Below, one piece after another: positions 20,593 to 31,966 of a DNA stretch of 64,000 bases (positions are counted from its first letter, which is position 1; each line of letters starts with the position of its first letter). The position numbers and the translations under genes are program-made. This stretch comes from Hysterium pulicare CBS 123377 (Eukaryota > Ascomycota > Dothideomycetes > Hysteriales > Hysteriaceae). The notes beneath the pieces were generated by a model, which ran no database searches, had not been told where the DNA came from, and saw only the letters and a list, made by a program, of their open reading frames with translations. The stretch spans positions 1 through 64,000 of the forward strand of contig AJFK01000061.1 of assembly GCA_000467715.1 (NCBI GenBank), in the 5' to 3' direction.

Positions 20593-21961
20593 ATGAGCTC
20601 TTCTCCCAATTGTGTCCAAACTCTCCACAGCCTATCTAGCGAAATTCTAGAATGGTGTGGGTTGATACTTGCGTTTCTGCTTTTATCTCCATGCCTCTTC
20701 ATTCTTTCCGTGGGGTGGTTTGTTGTCTATCAGTTTAGGCAACTACCGAATCGGAAAAGGCAGTTTAACGAATGGTTAGAGGCGCGTGGGTGGGGGAAGC
20801 ATCAGCGCTGGGTGAGAGGGAAGGAGGGAATGTGGAAGGGATTTGAAGAAAGGGCGCCGAAGGAATTGCCGAAACAAAGAAGGAAACTTAGTACCGTTGG
20901 TGGTAAGAGTACTGCTGGGTGGGAGAGGGGCGATGCAGGGCAAGCGGCTTACCGACTTGGCGAATTGCCACTGAGCATACGCCTCGCTATCTGGGAGCTG
21001 GTTCTAGGAGGGCATCATATTGGGCTCTATCGCGGAAAGGGACGACTTGTGCATGTTTTACTTGATGACATGCCGACTCATGGATGCGAGAAGCTACGAT
21101 CAGTCAACCCGGCGAACCCAACAAGTGCAAACGCTTCCAAATGGATCAAACGCCGGCGTCCAATGAAGTTCAAACTGTCAAAGAAAAACTTTCTCACCGC
21201 ATTGCTGAAGATATGTCGCTCAATGTAAGTCTTCCTCTATCATCATTATACACTCTAACTCACCAGACTTTAGTTACTCCGAAGCCATTCCAATCCTCTA
21301 CACCTCCAACACCTTCATCTGTCTCCAAAACACCACTCTCTCGGATCTCAAATCTACCATCCCGCCGCACCACTTCTCCATTCTTGGATCCCTCCATCTC
21401 CATTGGAACTTCCGCGACTCGGAAACTTTCGAGTTTACCGCCACCGGAGTTCCAACCGCTAACTCGCCTCCCCAGTATCCATGGGATCCCGAGACATGGA
21501 ATGATGCAATCGACACGTTGTGCCAAATCAAGTCGCTAGAATGCCTCAGCTTGTTCATCCAAGGCCCATTCTTGACATCAGGCGATATCCAAAGGATGCT
21601 CGAACCCCTCCGCCGCGTCCAGCTTCAGAGCCCCCCATCTTCACCTTCCTCATTCATCGTTCGCGTCCCTTGGCCGAACTACGTTGCTCGCATTCATCAC
21701 AACACCATAGACGAGCAGACGCGCCATGCTGAAAGAGATAGTGGGATGTTAGATCAAGGGTATCCATTCAGAGTTGTCAGACCTGCGCCTATCTTTTCGA
21801 CATGGAAGCTGGGGTCGGATTGGCAGGCCAAGCATGGGAAGTTGGTTATGGATATTGATGTTGGACCTGACGTGGGGTGGGTTGGTGGGAGTGTCTTGCA
21901 TTTGGATGGCGAGGGGGAGGTTAGAGGGAGGCGGTATAGGGTTTGGGTTCCTGGGTACTAG
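20593..21961 (+). CDS. DUF7730-like membrane-anchored protein, paralog B
   Basis: Exons 20593-21224 and 21274-21961, phase 2, 49-bp intron (GTAAGT to TTTAG); 439 residues. Membrane helix at about residues 20-45 (LILAFLLLSPCLFILSVGWFVV), basic linker, then LPLSIRLAIWELVLGGHHIGLYRGKGRLVHVLLDD. Exon 2 has YSEAIPILYTSNTF, LHLHWNFRDSETF, PWDPETWNDAID, LSLFIQGPF, RVPWPNY, GPDVGWVGGSVLHLDG and a VWVPGY end. Clearly paralogous to A and C along the whole length, with the same intron position and phase. The ATG at 20593 is preferred over a longer frame since copies A and C also start shortly before the membrane helix. Function unknown. Confidence 0.82.
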
Positions 21962-22269
21962 TGAGTTCGTTGATGGCGTTGGTTTTTGATCTCGCGAGAT
22001 AGGATTAGGGAAGGGATCCGTTTCTTCTAGCCAGTATGTATGCGTAGTCTACCCATTCTAATTATATAGTTCATTCATATTAACGGTATGTTGGGAAGAG
22101 ATATGCAAAGATTGCGGTGGAGTGAAGCGAAATGTAGAAACGGTTCTATAAAGTCGCCAAAAGATGCAAAACGAGTCAAAGGAAAAGTAGCCTCAGCATG
22201 GATATTGGCAGTCCATTTGTCGGTTCTACTCCACGTCAATTTGATCAGCCTTTATCAAAAGAGACTTGC
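21962..22269. other. Convergent intergenic region
   Basis: 308 bases between two convergent stops; nothing recognised. Confidence 0.5.
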
Positions 22270-25200
22270 TCAAGGGACCAAAGGCAAACATACCGGCGGA
22301 TTTGCACTATTATCCCAACCACCCACCCCGCACTTCGGTAGGCCATCCCTTTTACTGCTTTCCCACGTCACAGCAGTCTTATCGAAGTCGAATGCAATAG
22401 GCCAACTCTGGTAGTCTGGAGGTGGTGGTGCAGGTGGTGGCGCAGTTGACGTATGATGTATAATTATCGGTGGCGGTGGTGCGAATAACGGATCACGACG
22501 CTCTCGATTATCAAACGATATATGCCGTTTGGTTGGTTTGTCAACTGGAAAATCGATTTCCATCCTCGCAGATAGCCGGTTACTGCCGTCTGGCCCGATC
22601 GTGACTGTCCAGCCCCAGGGTGTGTTGTAGGGGACGGGAGATCCTACGTTGCCACTGCTATCTGTAAAAGTGATTTCTCCGGAGATAACTGGATCATTGA
22701 GCTTGAATTCTCCGACGGCCTCAAGGATATGGACATTGCAGACGCCTTTTGAAGGAGCGGGAGGAGGTGGCGGCGGCGGTGTAGAAGAGCTGGTCAATGC
22801 AGGTGGAGTAGATATTACGGAAGACGATCCTATATTGGTTGTTGTAATCAGCGTCGAAGAAACAGAAGACACAGAGCTAACTGTAAAGTCTGGAGGTAAG
22901 GTATATGATCCAACGCATTTTGAGTAATCGATATTGGTGATGGTCGAATCGGAAAGTTGGGAAAGTAGACATTGTTGTTCGTCTATCCAATTAGGTGCTG
23001 GTTCCGGATGGTCGAACAATGACATTGGCGTTACTGTGGCGTTCGCAGTGACGGCTGTCGTTGATGTTACTCCGGCCTGTGAGCAGGCACTGATGGTCGA
23101 GCACTGCGTGATGTAACTTTGCGTACTACTTCCTGAAACAACATAGGTTGCTTTACACTGAGGCACTGCTGTCACACTACACGAAGAGGAGCTCGAGGAG
23201 GTAGATGCAGTCGCCAAAGAAGGTGAAGCAGTAGTCGCTTTCGAATTCATGGTCAATTTCGAAATAGTGGTCGCCTTTAAATTGGTGATCGCATTCGAAT
23301 CTGTGGCCATTTTCGAAGCTGATTCAGACGGACCTCCGTCCGTAGGATCCGGAGGGAAGCTGTCGGGTCTTGGAAACACTTGAAAAGAGACCCAGCTGGG
23401 TAACTTTTCCTTCCATACGGGTAGCACTATATTACAAGCTGCATCTAAAATTCCTTCGGCAGCATTGCTGGCGTAGTTGATGACTGCGCCTAGTAAACCG
23501 CCACCAGATGGTTTTGGCAGTTTAGCGCATTTGTCTTTTGGGATGTTAACCTTGACAAAAGGTACTTCGGGGCTATCGTGGTCATTGGGGTCGGGATTCT
23601 TTACTTTGACTGTGGGAAATGGACTTAAATCCGTGATGCTAGGAATGAAGAACCCCATATCAGTGAACAAGCTCATCACTGGCTCCGGTGTTTCAGTCGA
23701 TTTTCCGTTGAGTTCAGAGAGCCCAGAAAGGAAGAAAATGGAAGTGGGTACGCTAAAGGTCGATGTAACTATAGGCGTCTGTGTTGGAGTCTCCATCCAG
23801 AAAAGAGAAATCTCGCTGTTGACATCGGTGGTGGTTGTATTGGACTGTGATGTCGTAGGAAAGCTGGAGATTGACAAACCAGTCTGATTCAAAGATAATG
23901 AAGCATTGGATGTAATAGTGGTCAGATATGCTCCAGTTAGGGAGCTAGTGTGCGTGGGATCAACAGTGGTATTAGGCTGCGATGCTCGAGAGGTTACTGA
24001 AGAGTTCAGCATTGATGCGGTTACCGATGTTTCAATCTCGGAAAAAGTTCCTGTTGTTGTTCCATACGAGGGAGCCATGCTAGATCCAGATGGCGACGTC
24101 ATTGTTCCGGATATTCGGTTTGTAGAATTGGACGCACCTGTGCCCGTGGAGGATGCGGCCGTTACAACAGACGTGAAGGGTGCCGTGCCGTTTGCGCTTG
24201 ATGCAATAGCTGTCCCGATTCTGACAGGTAAGCTCAAGCCGGTAATTGGATAAAGTGGGGATATTGCAGGGACCGTGTCTTTCCTTGCCACATGCTTATG
24301 TGCTGTTGAGTCCAGATCAAGTAGATTTATATCTACGCTTTGCATTCTTCGGATCGGTCTCCAGGTGACGTCCACGAGTATAGCATTTGCTGGAGTTAAA
24401 CGAAAGCTATATGCTTTAAGGGCTGAGGTGGATCCATCCGCATTAATCCTTCGCTGCTTGTCTTTCAAGAATCTACAGCCTGACAATAACATAAGTGCCT
24501 GATACAATTTGTTAGATGGCTGTCTCACCTAGAGCAGAGTACGCCCACGAATCTAGATCACGTATTAGCGGAGAGAAACCTCAGGATCCTGTTGGGAGGC
24601 ATCCACTTACCGGCATTCTTATATCCAGCCACCCCATTACGAATAGCGTAACAATTCTTCCAGTTGTAACCATTATTGACGGTTGGGTCCTGACGATCAA
24701 ATGTGTTGACCACTGAGTTCGAGTCATCGTTAGTGTCTATCGTCCGGTGGATAGCATGAGACAACTAAGAAAAGTTAGAGCAACTTATTTGAGTGGCCTT
24801 GAGTTCTTTTGGGAGATCGGAACAAGTACCTCATGAACTAGGGTATGGTCAAAGAGTGCAAGCGTATCGATTTTACTTTGTTTCATGACTTTGTCGACGA
24901 ACATGTTTGACAATCTGGAATCGTACAAATTATACCTAATTCGTGTGATAGCATTACCAACGGTCTTGAAATCTGCTACCATCACCTGTTGCAAGTTGAT
25001 TAGCTAACTTCCGGTATCAAGTAGAAGTCGACAACGTAGCGCAAACCTTTTTGATGTACCAAGGACATAGTTGAATAGCGACAAAGTCATTGGCACGTGG
25101 AGGATCAGTAGATGCGAGATTGCCGCCACCTTTTTTGAGGCCATCCGTGACCCCTTTCCAGTTGCAAGATTTGTAATCATCATCGTCCCAGACTTCGTCC

Positions 25201-25872
25201 GGATGATCTCTATTCCGCCAGATGGTCTGGTCCGTATCCAACGTCTCTTGGTGGAACCTACTTAAATCGCAGTATATTACCTAACCCAAGATTAGTGACA
25301 TAAAGCCGTGCGCAAACGGTAAAAATATGGCTGATGAAAGCTCTTTGCATACCACATCTCCCTGTCCATAATTACCTCCAGGATTGTAAGCAAAACCATT
25401 ACCACTCCCAGGATTCCGGTAATTTTGAAGGATAAAGTTTAGGCTGTCTAATCAACGAGGTTAGGACTGTTAGGTGAATTCGAGGGCCGAAAGGATGAAA
25501 CAGTACTGACTCTTGACATGATGGTATTTGTATCTCTCATTACTAACCGAAAAGTCTCCAAATACCCTGCCTGCTAGGTCCCTAATTTCGGAGTCCGGAA
25601 AGCCCCAAATGGCAGTGTTTGGAGCCGTGGTGCTAGGTCGATCTCCGACGGCCTGGTGAGCTAGATCAATCAGTTCGAATGCGCTTCTCATCCCCTGATT
25701 TAATGCATCTTGCATCCCTTGACCTAAAAGCTATGAATAAGCAGTTTAAACAAGTGGTGCAGCAGGACTTACTTTGACAGGACGCAGAATCATAGTACCA
25801 AGATGCTTCAACTTGGAAGAAACTTCGAGAGAAAATGAGGATTATACAGATATATGGAAAGCGGTACATCAT
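22270..25872 (-). CDS. Secreted HExxH metallopeptidase with long Ser/Thr stalk and chitinase-type C-terminal module
   Basis: Model on the minus strand: exons 25872-25773, 25723-25511, 25447-25353, 25280-25047, 24985-24830, 24764-24611, then a long final exon to 22270; all junctions except the last agree in phase. It has a signal peptide (YICIILIFSRSFFQVEA), then the zinc site HELSH, split by an intron (LVHE / LSHAIH), and NGVAGYKNA downstream, as in lysine-specific/deuterolysin-like zincins. A Ser/Thr-rich stalk of some 250 residues follows, then a Cys-rich stretch (CSVTAVPQC, QCSTISACSQAGVTST), a proline run, CNVHILEAVGEF and CGVGGWDNSANPP, which match the tail of fungal GH18 class V chitinases. 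The junction at about 24611/24498 is out of phase by one base, so either the last splice is wrong or the gene is frame-broken there. Likely extracellular or wall-bound. Confidence 0.68.
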
Positions 25873-27058
25873 GAACTTGATTTTTATGGTACGGATGACA
25901 CAGATGTAATAAAGGAGCTTTCATCCAGCTGAAGCCGCGAGGGATGGTCACTAAGCTGAACATTATTCTCCTCATTATATACAATGAGACTTTAAAGAAC
26001 AGATTGACAAATAGAGAAAGGAGCAGAGCCAGACGACCACCGTCTGAACCAGAAAGTCCTTTTGTATTTTTAGAACATAGTCTGTTCAGCGTGGCCACTA
26101 CCTACGAGACTTTTGAAAAATACTGTGTCTAAATTGAATGATATATGTGGCTTTCATGTCCGGAATTCGAGGAGACTTACGCCGTCGCCATGCATTGAGA
26201 TGTGTTGGAGGCTCTGGCGGCGTAGGAAATGTCTTCATTGAAATGAGCGACTCTAAAGCACAGAATAGCTATTACGAAAGCGCGTCAAGGAATGGAAAAC
26301 TGGGATCTAAAGCACAGTTCATTATCTTCAAGGGCCGAAAGGGGTTGCCTCTACGACTTTGATTGTCTAGGGCTCTTTAAGAGCAGGTCAAGTATGGCAC
26401 GAGATTGGAAGTGCTGCTTCGACCAACAGCTATACTTATGCTTAGCAGTGCGGCGTGAGCGGCATAGCGGGGTCGTTGGATCGCAAACGAAGTCCGTAAG
26501 GAGCGTGGCTGCTGTGTCCTCGTCCGAATAGCAGACAGGCATTACTAGCCAGATCAGTATTTGCAGCTCATTGAATGGCATTAACATGCAAAAGATTCAA
26601 GCTATTAAGCTAACACTATGAAACAGCTGACAACAGATCCCCGGCATAGTGCAAGAACCTGCGGCTTGACCACGTGACCCATATATCCCAGCTTCGCCTC
26701 TGAAGAGAGAGGATCATAGCAAATGTGAACGAACTAACTCCTATCTGGCCTCAAGTTGATAGTTAGAGGATGAATGCTTATTTAAAATGCACTTAGCGGA
26801 TAATCAGTGTTCATGTTGTAAGGGTGGGAGGCAACCGCCGTGCCGCAATTCAGTTGCGTTACCCAACAGTTACGAACTTAAAATCACGCCAACATGGCAC
26901 GCAGTATTAAACATCTGTCTCGTCTTCCCTAGGCTGATACGTTGCAGATTCTGCTTAGCCAGAATTTCTTACCCACCTATATTTTCCCTCCCCAGCTTCC
27001 TACCAAGCTTATTCTGGATAGCCCTACTCCCAGCTCGTTCACAATTCCGAGACATCAG
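25873..27058. other. Divergent intergenic region, nothing recognised
   Basis: 1186 bases between the divergent starts of the metallopeptidase and DUF7730-like copy C. It should hold two promoters; the open frames in it show no family features. Confidence 0.5.
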
Positions 27059-28374
27059 ATGGAAACGACTGAAGAATGTGGGTTTTGTTGGAAAGGCAAC
27101 TGTGGTCAAGATCATATCAGAGCTTCTTGCGAAAAGATAATGCTAACGATCGGTTTTGTTTTAATTTTTCTACCTTTCCGTACAGTCGACCGAAGCTGCC
27201 TATTCATCAAAGATCTGCCCGATCGTTGGAGGAGATACGAAGATCGCAAAGATTGCTTGAAATGCTCAGAGCGATACAAGAAAGAGAAGATTGCGAGCGA
27301 GAAGGCTTTTTCTCGGTATCGTGAGCAGAAACCGCAACCCCTCAATCGGCGCCCAAGTCACTCCCTCACTATACAGCTCGACGGCGGCCATTCGCAGGCA
27401 TGGACCTTTGACGACGACCGAAAGAAAGTTCAAAACGCACACTCACCTTTGGACCGTCTGCGAGTGGAAGTCCGCGCTAAAATTTGGAGATCCGTCGTAG
27501 GAGGCCATGATATTGGGCTTTATCGACTAAACGGCCGGATACACCATGTTCTGCTCAACCCTATTCCTATTGGACATCGTGGCATATATGAGGCCGATCC
27601 ACCCATAGACACGGCCCCTAAACGACCACCTGGAAAAAGCCGAAATAGATTAATAGCTTTATTGAAAACTTGCCGTTTTATGTAAGTCTGAACCCTTGGC
27701 TAGTTTCTCTCCACTAACTTCTTTCAAGATATTCTGAAGCGGTAGTTCTGTTATATACAAGCAACACCTTCGTTTTTCTTCAAAACGATGTCATATTTGA
27801 CCTACGCTCGACCGTTCTGCCCCATAGGTTCTCTTCAATCCGATCTGTTCACTTGCATTGGCAATTCAGGGATGCGGAGTCATTCCAGAAGGACGCCCTT
27901 GGCAACGCCCGAGTCAATTTACCTGCGCCTTGGGACATCGGCACATGGAAAACTGCAGCTGAACTACTATCTACTATGCCATCCCTCGACCACATTTCCC
28001 TCTTCATCCAGGGGCCCTTCATGCTCACCTCCGACCTCATCAGAATGCTAGAACCGCTTCGATCGATCCAGATTGCCGAGACCCAGTCATTCGTGGTTCG
28101 AGTTCCATGGCCACAAGTCATCTTCAAATCTGGGAATGACGCCATCGACAGAAGTATGGAAGACGAGGGCTTCAATTTCCGCGTTGTCCGACCCGAGGCT
28201 ATTAAGACCGTGTATTCATCACGACTTAGGTTGATATCTGACGTTGATACAGGACCTGAGCTTGGTTGGAGGCAAGGGGTTATGTTTATTCCGACGGAGT
28301 GTGAAGAAGATGGTATTCAAATGAAAAGTTACATGGTCTTTACACCGAGACCGAGAAGGTTCTGGAGAAGCTGA
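27059..28374 (+). CDS. DUF7730-like membrane-anchored protein, paralog C
   Basis: Exons 27059-27681 and 27729-28374, phase 2, 47-bp intron; 422 residues. The N-terminus has a Cys motif (CGFCWKGNC) like paralog A's, a hydrophobic segment (IMLTIGFVLIFLPF) and a basic linker. The core is LDRLRVEVRAKIWRSVVGGHDIGLYRLNGRIHHVLL, where LPxxIR is changed to LRVEVR. Exon 2 has YSEAVVLLYTSNTF, VHLHWQFRDAESFQKDALGN (close to A), PWDIGTW, ISLFIQGPF, RVPWP and GPELGWRQG. It is the most diverged of the three copies but remains open throughout. The ATG at 27059 is chosen; the frame is open further left without a better ATG. Confidence 0.8.
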
Positions 28375-28687
28375 GGTGATTCGACCTCAATAGTGGTTTT
28401 ATCGTTACTCGTTAGTCATTTTCTGAACAATTCTCCAATGGAACTCGTTCTAGTAGATATTTAGGATGTGACCTTTCACAGACTCGTGCTGTGATATACT
28501 CTGTAACGAGACTGCGGCGCTAGTGGATGGTGCGACGACGATCGAATCCTTTCAGAACATCAGGTCGTCAACAGCCACTCTGTAGCCTAAGATAATCCAG
28601 AACAACCACGGGCAACAACACATTCCCGAGAATAACTCCACAAGTCTTATCCAATGAATGAAACATGTTCCATTCACGCCTTGAAAT
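28375..28687. other. Intergenic region, nothing recognised
   Basis: 313 bases between DUF7730-like copy C and the ankyrin remnant. Confidence 0.5.
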
Positions 28688-30027
28688 ATGATTCAAACGT
28701 ACTTCTACATGAGACACAAAATACTCTCTTCGTTCTCCTTACTCCTCATCTTCACATTCATCATCGCAATGGCAGATATTCCCCGAGACTCTATACGTAG
28801 TCTTCTCAACCTCTTAGAAGGCACGATATGGATGGAATGGCCACCGCACCAAAAGTTTCTCGCCGATCCAATGTGGTACTACACTCTCGGCCAGGACTTA
28901 TTAGAACAACGCAATGTATTCGACAACTCGACCCTTAGCCCTAATGCACAAGTCGCGCAAGTCTCAGGAAGTCTTCCCGAGTTCCCGGACTATGACCTCG
29001 GGATCATGTTCTGAGCCGCCGTCAAGGGCTATTGGATATCCTTACGCGATTAGGTTTCTGCTGGAAAAAGGCGCCAACCCTTTGCTACATGCAGCTGCTT
29101 ATCAAGGAAAGTGGGGTACGTGGACTTCAATTTGAAGGACGGCATCAGGGGAACACCGATTATTCGGGCATCATGGGGCGGGAGGGTAGACGTTGTCCAA
29201 AACCCTCTTGAGCACGGAGTGAATCCAGGAATAAGGCAGAATGGAGATGGCAATGCGTTGGAGTTTGCAGCTGGGAATGGGCCCTCAGTGGAGGTTGTGA
29301 GCTTGCTTGTGGATTGGGTGAAACAAAAGATATGCATCCAGCTAAATTCATCACGATGACTGCAATTTCTGCGGCACAAAATTTGGAGATAGCGATGGAC
29401 CTGCTCCAAGAAGGAGGGTTCCCACAAGATGACGATGATGGGTCGTGGAAAGGCGATCGATTGAACCCCAGAGCGAAGACTTACGATCGAAGCGCTATCG
29501 AGAGTATACCTTAGCGCGGATACTATTTGCTTGTTGATGAGCTACCTATCTCGTACTGGCGAGAATGTAGTCCTTCAACTATTCCAACTTTCAAAGAAAG
29601 AAGAGACAATCTTACTCAAAATATGATTCGAGCAGCAAGAAATGACAACATTGAAGTTATTGAACTCTTCCTAAACACCCTTTTCCTTTCGCCTCGAGCC
29701 TCATGCAAGTTCTCCGACACCTCTATTCCAGATCCGATCTGCAGCGTTCTCTTCCTCTTCTTCCCGGCTCGACATGGCAGCCTTTACTCCAACAAGACCC
29801 TCCTCGAGAGATACGGCGCATATGTATATCACATCAAGACGTCACACAACTCCATACCTCTGAACATTGCCACAGTGAACAGGTACATACACCTAATCCG
29901 TTATTCCCTCGAATACCACATTCCGGACAGGCATCTAGTGAGCGGCCGCAACAGTAACGGTCTTACGGCACTCTTCATGGCAATCAAAACGAACGACACA
30001 GAAGCCTGTAGAGTGCTTCTGCAGTAG
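28688..30027 (+). pseudogene. Ankyrin-repeat protein, decayed
   Basis: A first frame (28688-29014) has a hydrophobic N-terminal stretch (LLLIFTFIIAM) followed by MADIPRDSIRSLLNLLEG, where the original start may lie. Ankyrin-type units then appear in successive frames: AIRFLLEKGANPLL (about 29055), GTPIIRASWGGRVDVVQNPLEHGVNP (about 29150), ALEFAAGNGPSVEVVSLLVDWV (about 29260), MIRAARNDNIEVIELFLN (about 29625) and GLTALFMAIKTNDTEACRVLLQ (about 29960). Frame changes and stops separate them, so no full product seems possible, although small introns could explain one or two of the breaks. Ankyrin proteins bind other proteins; nothing more specific can be said. Confidence 0.6.
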
Positions 30028-30393
30028 GGAAGACCCGTAGAGAGTATTGAGGGGCAATGGGAGCTATAAACCCAATAGCATCCGGCCAAACTGTGGTTGG
30101 CGGTGGGGAAGCTGCCTCGAGCTTCTATGAGATTGTGGAGGAGTGAAGGTCGAGCCACGCAAGAGTTTGAGAAAAAATAATGGGCTCCATTACTTCAGAA
30201 GTGAGCGAAGAAAACAGAAACTTGTCAGCGAAAGTTCACGTGAGGAAGAGCGACGAGGAATTGTGTCCACCGGAGGGTGAAAGGCAGTTGAAAACGGAAG
30301 AATCATATTAGGGTATTAATCTTGCGATAAAATGAACGCTCTATCGAAAAAAAGGTCACCTTTCTCTTTCCAGCTCCTCAGACTAGGAAGTAT
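30028..30393. other. Convergent intergenic region, nothing recognised
   Basis: 366 bases between the ankyrin remnant and the minus-strand gene that ends at 30394. Confidence 0.5.
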
Positions 30394-31218
30394 TCACTTC
30401 CTGACTCTCCTCCAAGGTCCACCGAAGCCGGCGTTGATCCCATTCCCTGCTTTCCCTACGAATGAATCTTGTTTCTTTTCATTCCCACTTTCTCCTCCCT
30501 TATCCTGCCCATCTGAACTATCTTTCTTTCCACCAGACTGCTCAGTCTCAATCCACCAATCATCATCATCTGCTTTCTGTGTCCATTCAATAACGATCTC
30601 ATCCCCACGATGGATATCCAGGTCCCCAAGTGCGTCTGCATACAAGGTCATAGGCACAGTAGGACAATTGCGGAATTCATCTGCATCAACAACTTTCCAC
30701 GTCTGTACGGCAAGGGGTGAAACGAGGCAGAAGTGAACCTATATCGAACGATGCATTAGCCGGATATCTACACATTACTTCATCGATGGCCGCTGAAAGG
30801 CTTGCATAAGCTCCACGGAGGTAATCGATCCACATACCTCGCGAACCTCCATAACATCATCATCCCAATTCCACGGAAACGCCGTAGGCATAGTGAAGTT
30901 CAAGAGAAAAAGTATCATCATGAGCCCATAGCATATATACTTCCACACACTTCGCTCCCTCTCATCTACTTCAGCCCGCTCATCCCAGTTTCCTACAGTT
31001 TTCTGCTCCTCGCTATCAAGGGCTTCGTATTTTCCGCATTCTAGCTTATCGTCCTCAGAAGCAGGGCGGTTTTGTGGATGGAGAAATGGAACCGCGGAAA
31101 AGTTCGGGAAGGGGAAGTGTGAGGAGAGTTCTGCTGAGCTACGCGGTGTGTAGGCTGGAGTCGAGGTTGGGAGGAAGTACGTTAGGAAAGACGCGCGGGG
31201 AAGGGGTTCGGTTGCCAT
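30394..31218 (-). CDS. Small single-helix membrane protein of unknown function
   Basis: Exons 31218-30838 and 30738-30394, phase 0, 99-bp intron (GTATGT to TATAG); 241 residues. Residues 1-90 are Pro/Ser-rich then acidic, a membrane helix lies at about residues 97-117 (YGLMMILFLLNFTMPTAFPW), and after it EVREVHFCLVSPLAVQTWKVVDADEFRNC leads into a small beta-rich segment (LDIHRGDEIVIEWTQKADDDDWW) that recalls an SH3-like barrel. The C-terminus is Ser/Gly/Lys-rich. I do not recognise the family. The correct phase across the intron and the continuity of the predicted fold make the gene likely. Confidence 0.68.
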
Positions 31219-31966
31219 CGTGAGTTGATGAGTTCGCTTCCCGGCTCGGCGCTTTTGGGAATGCTTGGTAAAGAAGGGCCAATGAGAAATCAGGTGGGAC
31301 AGTAAAGATCGGTTCCTTCGCTTGGTGTATCGTGACGACGCTGTGCCTGCTCTCCGCCAGCAAAACGCTCGGCGGTAGTACGGAAAGAATGAAAGAGGTG
31401 ATTTGGAGAACTCATTGTGACGATGTGGATGTTTCGGATTCCTTTATGTGTTCTCTTTGTCGTGGATGTTTGCGGAAGAAAATTGCTACTTCAATTAAAA
31501 CACTTTCGCAGTGCTGAATGAAGATGTGTGCGGAGGTGTTGGTATATGGATGCGGAAGTTATTAGGGGCGCGAGGTCAGGTGGAATGATGTGGCTGGTGG
31601 TTGGTGGTAGTAGGAATGTGGAATGCCGGAGCGGAGTGTGGAATGCGGATGTGTGGGTGTCGTGGCTGGTGGGAATGTGGCACAACCTTCCGATATGAGG
31701 CGTTCTGCAACTTCATTCCTTTACTCTTCGCAGCATTGAGCTAGGTTTGCGCAGATTTATCCAACTACACGCCACGTGGAGGCAGTGTCGAGGCGCATTG
31801 AGCAAGCGTCGACCAGTATCAAGTCAGCATCCAGCCAGCATTTAGCCAGCATCGGATCCGCTTTAACCAGTCTAAGCAAGCTTCGCAGCATGTCTTCCAC
31901 ATCAAGGATTTCTTGCCTAGTAGTTCCTTCATAAGGAACCTCTATGAGTTCCAGTCTCCGGATTGT
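31219..31966. other. Intergenic region with a short 11-bp repeat
   Basis: 748 bases between the upstream side of the small membrane protein gene and the end of the 2EXR-like gene, both on the minus strand. Apart from the repeat listed separately, nothing recognised. Confidence 0.5.
31825..31857 (+). repeat. Three imperfect copies of an 11-bp unit
   Basis: CAGCATCCAGC, CAGCATTTAGC and CAGCATCGGAT lie directly in a row, the third matching only in its first part. Short, non-coding, no known role. Confidence 0.5.
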
